The notes under the pieces: model-generated | Database searches by the model: none | What the model was told of the DNA's origin: nothing | The model's input: the letters and a program-made list of their open reading frames with translations, nothing else | Position numbers and translations under genes: made by a program | In this document: positions 7,617 through 15,363 of the stretch, piece after piece | Layout: every line of letters begins with the position of its first letter | How positions within the stretch are numbered: position 1 is the first letter of the stretch | Origin: Streptomyces griseoruber | GTDB lineage: Bacteria > Actinomycetota > Actinomycetes > Streptomycetales > Streptomycetaceae | Assembly: GCF_001514205.1 (NCBI RefSeq) | Contig: NZ_KQ948769.1 | Span: 242,975 to 306,974, forward strand | Direction: 5' to 3' | DNA length: 64,000 nt

Positions 7617-8764
7617 CCATCCGGCTCCCCGCCCCCGACGGCACGCTGCGGACCTACGACCCCCGCACCGAACCGCTCCTCATCACCCCGGGCACCCCCT
7701 TCACCTCCCGCACGGTCTACTCGGCGGCGCACGTCGTCGCCGACCCCTTCGCGGACGTCTCGCCCGACTCGCCCGCCGCCGTCGACTGGGACGCCACCCT
7801 CGCCTTCCGCCGCCACCTGTGGTCGCACGGGCTCGGTGTCGCCGAGGCGATGGACACCGCGCAGCGCGGCATGGGCCTGGACTGGGCGGGCGCGGCCGAG
7901 CTGATCCGCCGCAGCGCCGCCGAGGCGAAGGCGGTCGGCGGCCGCATCGCCTGCGGCGTGGGCACCGACCAGATCGTCTCCGGTTCGCTGGCCGAGGTCC
8001 GGACGGCGTACGAGGAGCAGCTCGCCCTGGTCGAGGCCGCCGGCGCCCGGACGATCCTGATGGCCTCCCGCGCCCTGGCCGCGGCCGCCTCGGGCCCCGA
8101 GGACTACCTGGAGATCTACGGACACCTGCTCCGCCAGGCCTCCGAGCCGGTGATCCTGCACTGGCTGGGCCCGATGTTCGACCCGGCGCTGGAGGGCTAC
8201 TGGGGCTCCTCCGACCTCGACGCGGCGACGGACACCTTCCTGGAGGTCATCGCCGCCCACCCCGACAAGGTCGACGGCATCAAGGTCTCCCTGCTGGACG
8301 CCCAGCGCGAGATCGACATCCGCCGCCGCCTCCCGCAGGGCGTCCGCTGCTACACCGGCGACGACTTCAACTACCCCGAGCTGATCGCGGGCGACGAGCA
8401 GGGCTTCAGCCACGCCCTGCTCGGCATCTTCGACCCGCTGGGCCCGCTGGCGGCGGAGGCGGTACGGCTCCTGGACACCGGCGACAAGGACGGTTTCCGT
8501 GCCCTGCTGGACCCCACGGTCGCCCTCTCCCGCCATCTCTTCCAGACCCCCACCCGCTTCTACAAGACGGGCGTGGTGTTCCTGGCCTGGCTGGCGGGCC
8601 ACCAGACGCACTTCACGATGGTCGGCGGCCTTCAGTCGGCGCGCAGCCTCCCGCACTTCGCGCGCGCCTACGAACTCGCCGACGGCCTGGGCCTGTTCCC
8701 CGACCCGAAGCTGGCCGAGGACCGTATGAAGACCCTTCTCGCCCTGTACGGAGTGACGCAGTGA
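7613..8764 (+). CDS. DUF993-family protein (dihydrodipicolinate-synthase-like TIM barrel)
   Basis: The product is 383 residues from a GTG overlapping the previous stop by four bases. Sequence and context fit the DUF993 family, which is related to class I aldolases/lyases of the DapA superfamily. Segments such as VDGIKVSLLDAQREIDIR supply the expected strand-borne lysine (VSLLDAQ context), followed by CYTGDDFNYPELI and FLAWLAGHQTHFTMVGGLQ. The reaction is not established. Between a dehydrogenase and an isomerase, a retro-aldol or dehydratase step is the natural guess. Confidence 0.8.
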   Translation: MTIRLPAPDGTLRTYDPRTEPLLITPGTPFTSRTVYSAAHVVADPFADVSPDSPAAVDWDATLAFRRHLWSHGLGVAEAMDTAQRGMGLDWAGAAELIRRSAAEAKAVGGRIACGVGTDQIVSGSLAEVRTAYEEQLALVEAAGARTILMASRALAAAASGPEDYLEIYGHLLRQASEPVILHWLGPMFDPALEGYWGSSDLDAATDTFLEVIAAHPDKVDGIKVSLLDAQREIDIRRRLPQGVRCYTGDDFNYPELIAGDEQGFSHALLGIFDPLGPLAAEAVRLLDTGDKDGFRALLDPTVALSRHLFQTPTRFYKTGVVFLAWLAGHQTHFTMVGGLQSARSLPHFARAYELADGLGLFPDPKLAEDRMKTLLALYGVTQ

Positions 8765-9594
8765 CCGGCTCCCTGTCCCGCTTCTCCATCAACCAGATGA
8801 CGGTGAAGCAGCTGTCGATGCCCGAACTGGTGGATGCCTGCCTGGAGCTGGGTGTCCCCGGGGTGGGCCTGTGGCGCGAGCCGGTCCGGACGTACGGCCT
8901 GGAGGCGACGGCCAAACTGATCAGGGACGCGGGCCTGACGGTCACGACCCTCTGCCGGGGCGGCTTCTTCACGGCGATCGACCCGGCGGAACGCACCAAG
9001 GCCCTGGACGACAACCGCCGGGCGGTCGAGGAGGCCGCCACCCTCGGCACCGAGGTCCTGGTCCTGGTCTCCGGCGGCCTCCCGGCGGGCTCCAAGGACC
9101 TGCACGGGGCGCGGGAGCGCATCGCCGACGCCCTTGCCGAACTGGGCCCCTACGCCGAACAGCACGGCGTGCGCCTGGCGATCGAGCCCCTGCACCCCAT
9201 GTACGCCTCCGACCGCTGCGTGGTCTCCACCCTCACCCAGGCCCTGGACCTCGCGGAACGCTTCCCGGCCCACCAGGTCGGCGTCACGGTCGACACGTAC
9301 CACATCTGGTGGGACGACCGGGCCCCCGCCCAGATCGCCCGGGCGGGCGCCGGCGGCCGTATCCACACCTTCCAGCTCGCCGACTGGACCACCCCCCTCC
9401 CCGAGGGCGTCCTCAACGGCCGCGGCCAGATCGGCGACGGCGCGATCGACATGCGCGAGTGGAAGGCGTACGTGGAGGCGGCGGGCTACACGGGCGCGAT
9501 CGAGGTGGAGCTGTTCAACGACGGGCTGTGGGCGCGGGGCGGGCGCGAGGTCCTCGCGGAGACGGCGGAGAGGTTCGTCCAGCACGTCCTCTGA
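8761..9594 (+). CDS. Sugar phosphate isomerase/epimerase-like TIM barrel
   Basis: The product is 277 residues, GTG start, overlapping the DUF993 stop by four bases. It starts LSRFSINQMTVKQLSMPELV and carries xylose-isomerase-like barrel motifs: LAIEPLHPMY with a metal-binding Glu, VGVTVDTYHIWWD with Asp/His, and GAIEVELFNDGLW with the last Glu. It likely isomerises or epimerises the product of its partners with a divalent metal. It is the last gene of the operon and is followed by a strong hairpin. Confidence 0.88.
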   Translation: MTGSLSRFSINQMTVKQLSMPELVDACLELGVPGVGLWREPVRTYGLEATAKLIRDAGLTVTTLCRGGFFTAIDPAERTKALDDNRRAVEEAATLGTEVLVLVSGGLPAGSKDLHGARERIADALAELGPYAEQHGVRLAIEPLHPMYASDRCVVSTLTQALDLAERFPAHQVGVTVDTYHIWWDDRAPAQIARAGAGGRIHTFQLADWTTPLPEGVLNGRGQIGDGAIDMREWKAYVEAAGYTGAIEVELFNDGLWARGGREVLAETAERFVQHVL

Positions 9595-9617
9595 CCCCGC
9601 AGTCACGCGAACCCACG

Positions 9618-9665
9618 GACGGCCGCCGGATGTCGAAAAACGTACGACGACATCCGGCGGCCGTC
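9618..9665 (+). terminator. Long perfect hairpin terminator
   Basis: An 18-bp perfect stem (9618-9635 with 9648-9665) closes a 12-base A-rich loop, 23 bases after the stop of the isomerase gene. No U-tract follows, but the stem is strong enough to end transcription in a high-GC genome. Confidence 0.75.
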
Positions 9666-9745
9666 TGACATCCCGTCGCTTTGCAACTGCTCATGCGATA
9701 ATACGTTCGACGCACTGGGGGAGGTGCGGGTTGCGGGGGAGCAGA

Positions 9746-10120
9746 GTGACGGGCTGGGACATCGACATCGCCGGAGTGCGCGGCGTTCTGCGGAACACCG
9801 GCACGGCGGCGAAGGCACTGTCGGACACGGGCCGGGCGATGCAGGGCAACCTGGAGGAGGCGGCCTCGGCGGCGGGGACGATCACCAGCCAGTACGGCCC
9901 GTACAGCAGCACGGCCGGGCTGGTGGGCGCGGCGCTGGCGGAGTTCCTCGATCAGTGGGCGCGTGACTTGGTGTACATCGCCGAACGCGCGTCCAAGTCC
10001 GTGAACGGCGCGGCCGAGGCCACGGGCCACTACGCCGAGGGCGACCTGACGATGGCGGCCACCGCACAGCGGGAGGCGGCCAAGGAGCCGAAGGTCGATC
10101 TGCCGGGGGCGGGCAAGTGA
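9746..10120 (+). CDS. DUF6507-type small T7SS-associated protein
   Basis: The product is 124 residues, mostly helical, starting VTGWDIDIAGVRGVLRNTGTAAKALSDTG. I recognise this as the DUF6507-type family found before large Streptomyces toxin-like proteins. It resembles WXG100/EsxA-type helical hairpin partners in size. A GGGGGAG ribosome site supports the GTG at 9746; a TTG at 9731 is an alternative. The stop overlaps the effector's GTG by four bases. It probably acts as a secretion partner or chaperone of the downstream effector (inference). Confidence 0.75.
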   Translation: MTGWDIDIAGVRGVLRNTGTAAKALSDTGRAMQGNLEEAASAAGTITSQYGPYSSTAGLVGAALAEFLDQWARDLVYIAERASKSVNGAAEATGHYAEGDLTMAATAQREAAKEPKVDLPGAGK

Positions 10121-12162
10121 GCGACGGGGCAACCCTGATCGACCCGTCCGGGATACCGCACTTCATCGGGGACCTGTCCACCCTGGACACCGACGTGATG
10201 CTGCTGACCGCGAACGCGGCCCAGTTCCGGGCGTCCGGCGCGAACGTGCACACCACGTTCCAGGGCTTGTCCGCCGTCTACCGGACCCCTGATGCCGCCG
10301 ACCTGCTCTCCTCCACCCTGCCCGTCCGGACGAAGGCGGACGGCTTCGCCGACGACCTGGAGAAGGTCGCCTCGGCGCTGTCCGACTACAGCGCGGAAGT
10401 CCAGCCCCTGATCGACAGACTGGCGACCCTGAAGACGGAGGCCACCGCCTTCGTGGACTCGCTGTCCGGGGACGACGACTGGCGCAAGGATCAGGACAAG
10501 GTCGACCGCAACAACGAGCTCTGGCGGGACGTCAACCACACGGTCGCGGCCTTCCAGGCGGCCGAGCGGACCTGCCACAACAGGATCACCGCACTGGTCG
10601 GCGGCTCGAAGACCACCGTCGACGACGGCTCGCACGGCGAGCACATGTACGGCTACCGCGCCGACGACCTCGACCACGCGCCGCAGACCCCGTGGGGCGC
10701 CCCGGCCGAGCGGGAGTACGAGGGCTGGGACTGGCTGACCCACCAGGCCGGCCAGGTCTGGGACGGCATCTGGACCGACGGCGTGATGGCCACGATCCAC
10801 GGCGTGGGCACCCTGTTCGGCGCCGACGGCGCGGACGCGGCGGGCGAGGCGTGGAAGGGCCTGGCCAAGCTCGCGACGGCCTCGGCCCTGACCAGCGCCA
10901 CCCTCGGCACCTGGTGGCTGGTCCCCGACGACCGGCTCCCCTCCTGGCTCCGCGACTCCCGCACCGCCTACAAACAGACCGTCAAGGGCTTCGTCGCCTG
11001 GGACACCTGGAAGACCAACCCGTCCCGGGCGGCGGGCGCGGTCGGCTTCAACGTACTGACCCTGCTGGGCACCGAGGGCACGGGCGCGGCGGCCTCCGGC
11101 GCCGCCAAGTCGTCCGCGGCGGCCCGCGCCCTGTCGGCCGTGGGCAAGGTGGGCCGAGCCATCGACCCGATGACCTACGCGGGCAAGGCGGGCACCTTCG
11201 CCTTCGGCAAGGTCGGCGAATCCTTCCGCGTCCTGAAGAACCTGCACTCCGGCACGACGCTCGACCTCCTGGAACGGGCGGACGGCCTCCGCTCCCCGGA
11301 GATCCCGGACAACGCGATCCCTTACGTCGACGACGCCACCGGCAACATCGTCTACCTCACCGACGAAGGCCACCTCCTCAACGCGGACGGCTCCCTGCAC
11401 CAGCACAGTGAGCAAGCCCCGAAGGAAGCCTCCGCCGACGAGAGGGCAGAGCAGGGCGCACAGGCGGGGCACCCGTACGAACTGGCTGCAGTCGGTGCCC
11501 ATGGTGGCGACAACCTGGCCGGCCTGTCTGCCCAGCCTTCGGGTGGCGCGGTATCTCACCTGCCCGGCGACAGCGCGGGTCATCACGGGCATGCCCCATC
11601 GGAGAGTCACGGTGCTCCGGGCGCCAGTGACAACATGGGTGGCGCGTCCGACGGAGCCGGTGGGGATGGCCCTGGTGGTACGTCCGGGCATGGGGCCGTG
11701 TCCGGCGATGAGCCCGATCGGCTGGCCGCCGCGACGGATCGGAGCGTGGATCTGAATGGTCTGGGCAGGCCGGTGGTATGGCGTGAGGGTCTCGAGCCTC
11801 TGTATCGCAGTGACAACCGTTCCCCTGACGCGGTCTTCGAGAGCGGTTTCGAGCCGCGAGACCCTTCCAATGTGGACTTGGCGCAGTATGTCGAGGACAG
11901 CGAACATTCAGCGTTCGTCAGCACTTCCTATCGGGACGACATAGGTGACGAGTTCGGAGGCAAGTACACATACGAGCTTGATGTGCCGGGCGGGATCGAC
12001 ATCAACCGCTCGCTGGGTGACCACCCCCTTTCCTACGAGGAAGAGGTGGCCTTCCCTGGGGGGATCCGCGGCGAGTACATCAAGGGTGCTTACGCGTACA
12101 ATTATGCGACAGGTGAGCTTGGTGAATTCATCCCGAACCCCAACTATGTTCCCCGAGGTTGA
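10117..12162 (+). CDS. Polymorphic T7SS-type toxin with C-terminal ADP-ribosyltransferase domain
   Basis: The product is 681 residues, GTG start. Residues 1-150 are a helical WXG/LXG-like region. Residues about 190-350 hold Ala/Gly-rich hydrophobic helices (TASALTSATLGTWWLVPDD and FNVLTLLGTEGTGAAASGA). About 455-545 is a Gly/His-rich linker. Residues 550-681 match the cholera/pierisin/scabin class of mono-ADP-ribosyltransferases: Arg564 in PLYRSDNRSPDAVFESGF, the STS motif 602-604 in AFVSTSYRDD, and Glu641-x-Glu643 in YEEEVAFPGGIRGEY. This R-S-E triad transfers ADP-ribose from NAD to a target. An E-x-E pair, as here, is usual for protein-arginine targets. Immunity and T7SS-associated genes follow. 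Confidence 0.85.
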   Translation: MSDGATLIDPSGIPHFIGDLSTLDTDVMLLTANAAQFRASGANVHTTFQGLSAVYRTPDAADLLSSTLPVRTKADGFADDLEKVASALSDYSAEVQPLIDRLATLKTEATAFVDSLSGDDDWRKDQDKVDRNNELWRDVNHTVAAFQAAERTCHNRITALVGGSKTTVDDGSHGEHMYGYRADDLDHAPQTPWGAPAEREYEGWDWLTHQAGQVWDGIWTDGVMATIHGVGTLFGADGADAAGEAWKGLAKLATASALTSATLGTWWLVPDDRLPSWLRDSRTAYKQTVKGFVAWDTWKTNPSRAAGAVGFNVLTLLGTEGTGAAASGAAKSSAAARALSAVGKVGRAIDPMTYAGKAGTFAFGKVGESFRVLKNLHSGTTLDLLERADGLRSPEIPDNAIPYVDDATGNIVYLTDEGHLLNADGSLHQHSEQAPKEASADERAEQGAQAGHPYELAAVGAHGGDNLAGLSAQPSGGAVSHLPGDSAGHHGHAPSESHGAPGASDNMGGASDGAGGDGPGGTSGHGAVSGDEPDRLAAATDRSVDLNGLGRPVVWREGLEPLYRSDNRSPDAVFESGFEPRDPSNVDLAQYVEDSEHSAFVSTSYRDDIGDEFGGKYTYELDVPGGIDINRSLGDHPLSYEEEVAFPGGIRGEYIKGAYAYNYATGELGEFIPNPNYVPRG

Positions 12163-12164
12163 CC

Positions 12165-12587
12165 ATGTCTGTCGACGTAGAGATTTTGTACCAAAAGGAT
12201 ATTGTGCTTGTCTCGGACGGTGGGCAATTCCTCGGGTATCTGACCGGAAGTTTCAGCGGGGATGATTACGTCGTTCGCATCACTTGGGGTCAGTGCGTCT
12301 CGCACCACACGGCATGGAACTTCTTCACTGCCCTCTCCGAGGTGAGGCAGGACTTGGATAAGCAGGGGTTGACGCCGGCCGTCGAGGGTGCCTGTCGGGA
12401 CGTCTATCCCAGTAGAATGGCGCTTGAGATGGGTGGGGGTAGAAGGGCGTACCGCTGGCCGTCGACTGGGCGGCCGCGCACCGTCGACATCTTCGACGAT
12501 GTTCCGATCGAGGAGTGGGCGCGCCTCACGAGTGTGGCTGAGCAGAAGGACGCGCAGAAGCAGCGAATGAGGCATGACGATGAATGA
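12165..12587 (+). CDS. Putative immunity protein for the ADP-ribosyltransferase toxin
   Basis: The product is 140 residues, cytosolic, with no signal peptide. The ATG at 12165 follows a GAGG site by six bases; a TTG at 12159 is possible. I do not recognise a family. It begins VDVEILYQKDIVLVSDGGQFLGYL and ends with a charged helix. It starts three bases after the toxin stop, the standard place for an immunity gene, and uses noticeably more A/T at third positions than flanking genes, as the toxin tip does. The immunity role is inferred from position only. Confidence 0.6.
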   Translation: MSVDVEILYQKDIVLVSDGGQFLGYLTGSFSGDDYVVRITWGQCVSHHTAWNFFTALSEVRQDLDKQGLTPAVEGACRDVYPSRMALEMGGGRRAYRWPSTGRPRTVDIFDDVPIEEWARLTSVAEQKDAQKQRMRHDDE

Positions 12588-13146
12588 GGCTCAGGCGTCA
12601 GTCCCGCCCGTAACCGATGCCGTGCGTGCCCAGGCCGCCGCCCAGCCCGGTGGTTGGGTGTATGCGATCGACCCCTATTTTGATCCAGATGGGAAGGTTC
12701 CGCCCATCGGAATCGTGGGGGCCTGGAAGGTGGACGCCAATGGGCGGCTCAACGGTGAGTTCAAGCACAACCCGAAGTACCGACCCTCCCCGCGTGCAGT
12801 CGGTATGCCAGCTCCGAGTGATCGAGTGGATGAGGCAATTCAGCTCGCGGCTACGGGCTATGGATCAGACGCCGCCGTACGCGATGCTCTGATCGATTCG
12901 ACTGTCTACCTCGTTCCTGGGGCGGAATTGCGGACCGATCCGCATGCGAGTGACGCTGGTGAGCCGGTAGTCGCGCTCTACACGCATCCGTCGCATGCTC
13001 CCACTTCTTCCCCTCAGCTCCAGCAAGTGCATTTTGCTGACCTGCTGCCGCGCCTGCACGTGCGCGGCGCGGTTGAGCTGAACGGAGACAGCGCGGTTTC
13101 TGTACGCATTCCGCTTGCCGATATGAGACGGGAAACCGGGCAGTGA
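12580..13146 (+). CDS. Type VII secretion system-associated protein (lone7para_assoc-like)
   Basis: The product is 188 residues. The ATG at 12580 is preferred because a GAGG site lies seven bases ahead; the ATG at 12574 is too close. The stretch GWVYAIDPYFDPDGKVPPIGIVGAWKVDANG, followed by HNPKYRPSP, matches a family I remember annotated as type VII secretion-associated in Streptomyces, found beside solitary T7SS effectors. It overlaps the preceding stop by eight bases. The C-terminal half (VYLVPGAELRTDPHASDAGEPVVALYTHP) resembles SseB-like folds. Function unknown. Confidence 0.7.
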   Translation: MNEAQASVPPVTDAVRAQAAAQPGGWVYAIDPYFDPDGKVPPIGIVGAWKVDANGRLNGEFKHNPKYRPSPRAVGMPAPSDRVDEAIQLAATGYGSDAAVRDALIDSTVYLVPGAELRTDPHASDAGEPVVALYTHPSHAPTSSPQLQQVHFADLLPRLHVRGAVELNGDSAVSVRIPLADMRRETGQ

Positions 13147-13223
13147 CTGGGGTGTCTCGAATGGTCATTCAAGCCTGTCCGGAGGCATCGGTCGTACCGC
13201 ACGCACCCGAGGACAGCGCATGA
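13143..13223 (+). CDS. Possible 26-codon coupled mini-ORF
   Basis: A GTG at 13143 overlaps the preceding stop (GTGA). The same reading frame ends in a TGA that overlaps the ATG of the next gene (ATGA at 13220). The predicted peptide begins VTGVSRMVIQACPEASVV. It may be a real small protein, a coupling leader or coincidence. No family is recognised and no ribosome site is obvious. Confidence 0.25.
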   Translation: MTGVSRMVIQACPEASVVPHAPEDSA

Positions 13224-14620
13224 CCAAGGACGTCCTCGCGCTCACCCCGAAGATGCCCGACCAGGCCTCGCTGCTGGCCGCTCTCCACGCCGGCGGACCT
13301 GATCTGGGGCTGACGGCCACCGATGACGGTGCGGTCATCCAGCTGCGCACGGCTGCCGGGCGCCCGCTGGTTTCCGTCGAGGCTCCGCTGCTCGTCCATG
13401 TGCCAGGTGAGGCAGAACGCCTCCTGGGAGCCGGGACCACTGCCCCGGGGCTGCCGTACTGGTGGACCGAGGCACGCGCCTCCACGGCGACCCCCGAGGC
13501 GGAGCCGCTGGCGGAATCCGTGTGCGGCCGCCTGACCCTGCTTCTCGGCGGAACCACCTGGCCGCCCGCAGCAGCAGCCCACACAGCCCGGGTCACCGTC
13601 CCCGACGAGCCGCCCGCCACTCAGGACTTCCCGACCGTCGACGCGCTGACCGACTCGACCGCCGTCGTCCTCTCCGACCGCCCGCTCCTTCCGCTCACCG
13701 CCTGGCTCTCCGACACCCTGCGTGCCACCGCGCAGTCGAACCGAGCCCTCCACCTCGTCACCCCTCCGCACGTCCGCCTCACCCTGCCCCTGCGCACCGC
13801 ACTCGGCGGGGCACCCAACCGCTGGGTCGTACAGGACCCGCAGGGCGGCTACTACGACGGTCTGGCCGGGGTACGACTGGCCTGGCGGAGCGGCACGTTC
13901 GCGCCGATCGACAGCACGCTCGCCGAGGCCTTCACCGTGGGAGCCGCACCGACCGAGCACCGGCAGCTCACCGTGTCGTTCCGCACGGTGCACGCACCCG
14001 ACGAGCGGCTCGTGCTCGGTCGCGCGCTGGAGGCGGCCTGGCGGCACCTCACCGGTTCCCCGCCCGTCGGCTGGGGCACGGCCGAGCCGGTCAATCTGCC
14101 CTGGTCACCGCAGCAGTTGACCGACCTCGCCCGGGAACGGATCCCTGCCCCCACTCAGATCGTCGCCGTGGGTGGTCCGGCCATCGCCACACAGCGCGTC
14201 AGCCGCACGACGGCAGGCGTCGCCGAGGAGATCAGCCTCACCCTCGGCTACGAGCGCCCCCAGGACCTGCCCCTCGCCGCCTTGGAGTCCCTCGCCGCGA
14301 CCCTCGTCACGGAACACGGCCTGACGACGATGCTCACCACCGTCCGCGCGGCCCGCGCCGACCTGACCCTGCTGCCGCGGGTGGAGGGCCCGCCCCTCCC
14401 GGTCTCGTTCACCCTGGGACCACGCGACGTGCGCAAGATCGGCCTCCCGCGCGCCGGGCGCCCACCCATCGCGGCGCAACCACGGCGACTCGGCTCGCCT
14501 GCCTCCCCGGCTCTCCACTACCCCCTCGGGGACGGAACCGACCCGAAGGCCTGGAGCGCGCTCCAGACCCTCGGCGCCTACCTCAAGACTGCTGGGGGAG
14601 GCCCACCTTCCCGTCCTTGA
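13220..14620 (+). CDS. DUF6177-family protein, T7SS-associated
   Basis: The product is 466 residues starting TKDVLALTPKMPDQASLLAAL, which I recognise as the DUF6177 family common in Streptomyces T7SS neighbourhoods. There are no signal peptide and no membrane segments. Segments such as GRPLVSVEAPLLVHVPGEAERLLG and VRLTLPLRTALGGAPNRWVVQDPQGGYYDG are conserved-looking. A GAGGACAG ribosome site precedes the ATG. Its placement after the toxin and associated genes suggests a role in effector handling or recruitment. No activity is known. Confidence 0.72.
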   Translation: MTKDVLALTPKMPDQASLLAALHAGGPDLGLTATDDGAVIQLRTAAGRPLVSVEAPLLVHVPGEAERLLGAGTTAPGLPYWWTEARASTATPEAEPLAESVCGRLTLLLGGTTWPPAAAAHTARVTVPDEPPATQDFPTVDALTDSTAVVLSDRPLLPLTAWLSDTLRATAQSNRALHLVTPPHVRLTLPLRTALGGAPNRWVVQDPQGGYYDGLAGVRLAWRSGTFAPIDSTLAEAFTVGAAPTEHRQLTVSFRTVHAPDERLVLGRALEAAWRHLTGSPPVGWGTAEPVNLPWSPQQLTDLARERIPAPTQIVAVGGPAIATQRVSRTTAGVAEEISLTLGYERPQDLPLAALESLAATLVTEHGLTTMLTTVRAARADLTLLPRVEGPPLPVSFTLGPRDVRKIGLPRAGRPPIAAQPRRLGSPASPALHYPLGDGTDPKAWSALQTLGAYLKTAGGGPPSRP

Positions 14621-14654
14621 GGGAGGCTCACGGCACAAGGTCACTCGCGCGGCG

Positions 14655-14915
14655 TCAATGCTCTCTGTCCGCCGCCATGATGCCGACGCATTCCTCAAGC
14701 GCCGCATGCAACGCCGGCACGAAGGCCGCGAGTTCGGTGTCCGAGGACCTGCCTCCCTCCAGTACCGCACCGACGATCGTCACGAGCACGGCGGCCGCCT
14801 TCAGGGCGTGGGCGTCGGCCAGCTCCTCCAGGAAGCCACCGGGTTGCGCCACCACGAACGCCTCTTTACCGGTGGCCGGGTCGACGCCGACGCTACGGAA
14901 TCTCCTCACGCTCAC
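14655..14915 (-). CDS. Small hypothetical protein
   Basis: The product is 86 residues from a GTG at 14915 that overlaps the stop of the upstream gene (GTGA). A second GTG at 14909 is possible. It begins VSVRRFRSVGVDPATGKEAF, has a hydrophobic centre (ALKAAAVLVTIVGAVLEGG) and ends with an acidic helix. I do not recognise the family. It is coupled to the gene at 14912-15208 and divergent from a GntR-type gene, a common small cassette in Streptomyces. Confidence 0.6.
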   Translation of the reverse strand: MSVRRFRSVGVDPATGKEAFVVAQPGGFLEELADAHALKAAAVLVTIVGAVLEGGRSSDTELAAFVPALHAALEECVGIMAADREH

Positions 14916-15208
14916 GCGGCGGCCTCCGACGGGACGTAGTCCTGGCCCAGCGTTGCGAGCACCGCCGCACGGCGCCGCTCCCGCTGGAGGCGCCGGCGGT
15001 CCCGCTCGTCCCGCTCGCGCTCCCATACGGCGAGGTACGGCCGGACGAGGGGCAGACCGTCGGCTGGGATGACGTCCGGGGGGTACGGCCGCGCCCGACG
15101 CGCGGGTGCGGGCGCATAGACGGTCGGGATCGGTGGCCTTTCGAGGGCGCGGTGCGCTCCACGAGGCGGCAGGAAGAGGCTCAGGATCGCGGCCAGTAGG
15201 CTGCGCAT
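14912..15208 (-). CDS. Small hypothetical protein with hydrophobic N-terminus
   Basis: The product is 98 residues. The ATG at 15208 has an AGGAG site seven bases ahead. The first 15 residues (RSLLAAILSLFLPP) form a short membrane or signal-like segment. A Pro-rich middle and an Arg-rich helix (VWERERDERDRRRLQRERR) follow. It may be a membrane-tethered basic protein. It is divergent from the broken GntR gene with 155 bases between. Function unknown. Confidence 0.6.
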   Translation of the reverse strand: MRSLLAAILSLFLPPRGAHRALERPPIPTVYAPAPARRARPYPPDVIPADGLPLVRPYLAVWERERDERDRRRLQRERRRAAVLATLGQDYVPSEAAA

Positions 15209-15295
15209 AGGTCGACTCCTGTTTAGTCGGCTCAGCCCCGGCATGGAAGCTCTCACTCTTCCCGCCGGGGCGCTTTCATGGGGAATGGTATCCCC

Positions 15296-15324
15296 TTGTA
15301 TCGACTCATCGCGAGACGTATCTC
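15296..15324 (+). promoter_or_regulatory. Candidate promoter of the GntR gene
   Basis: TTGTAT (15296-15301) and TATCTC (15319-15324) are separated by 17 bases, giving a start about 33 bases before the ATG at 15364. The -10 region overlaps GAGACGTATCTC, whose GAGA/TCTC ends are inverted and could serve as an autorepression site. Confidence 0.45.
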
Positions 15325-15363
15325 AAAGAGTGTGTATCGCTCCACTTGCCTAGCGTCGACTCC

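Noticed and set aside
9681..9705. Promoter from TTGCAA and GATAAT before the DUF6507 gene
   Set aside because: The two hexamers are only ten bases apart, too close for a normal promoter; the actual start is not identified.
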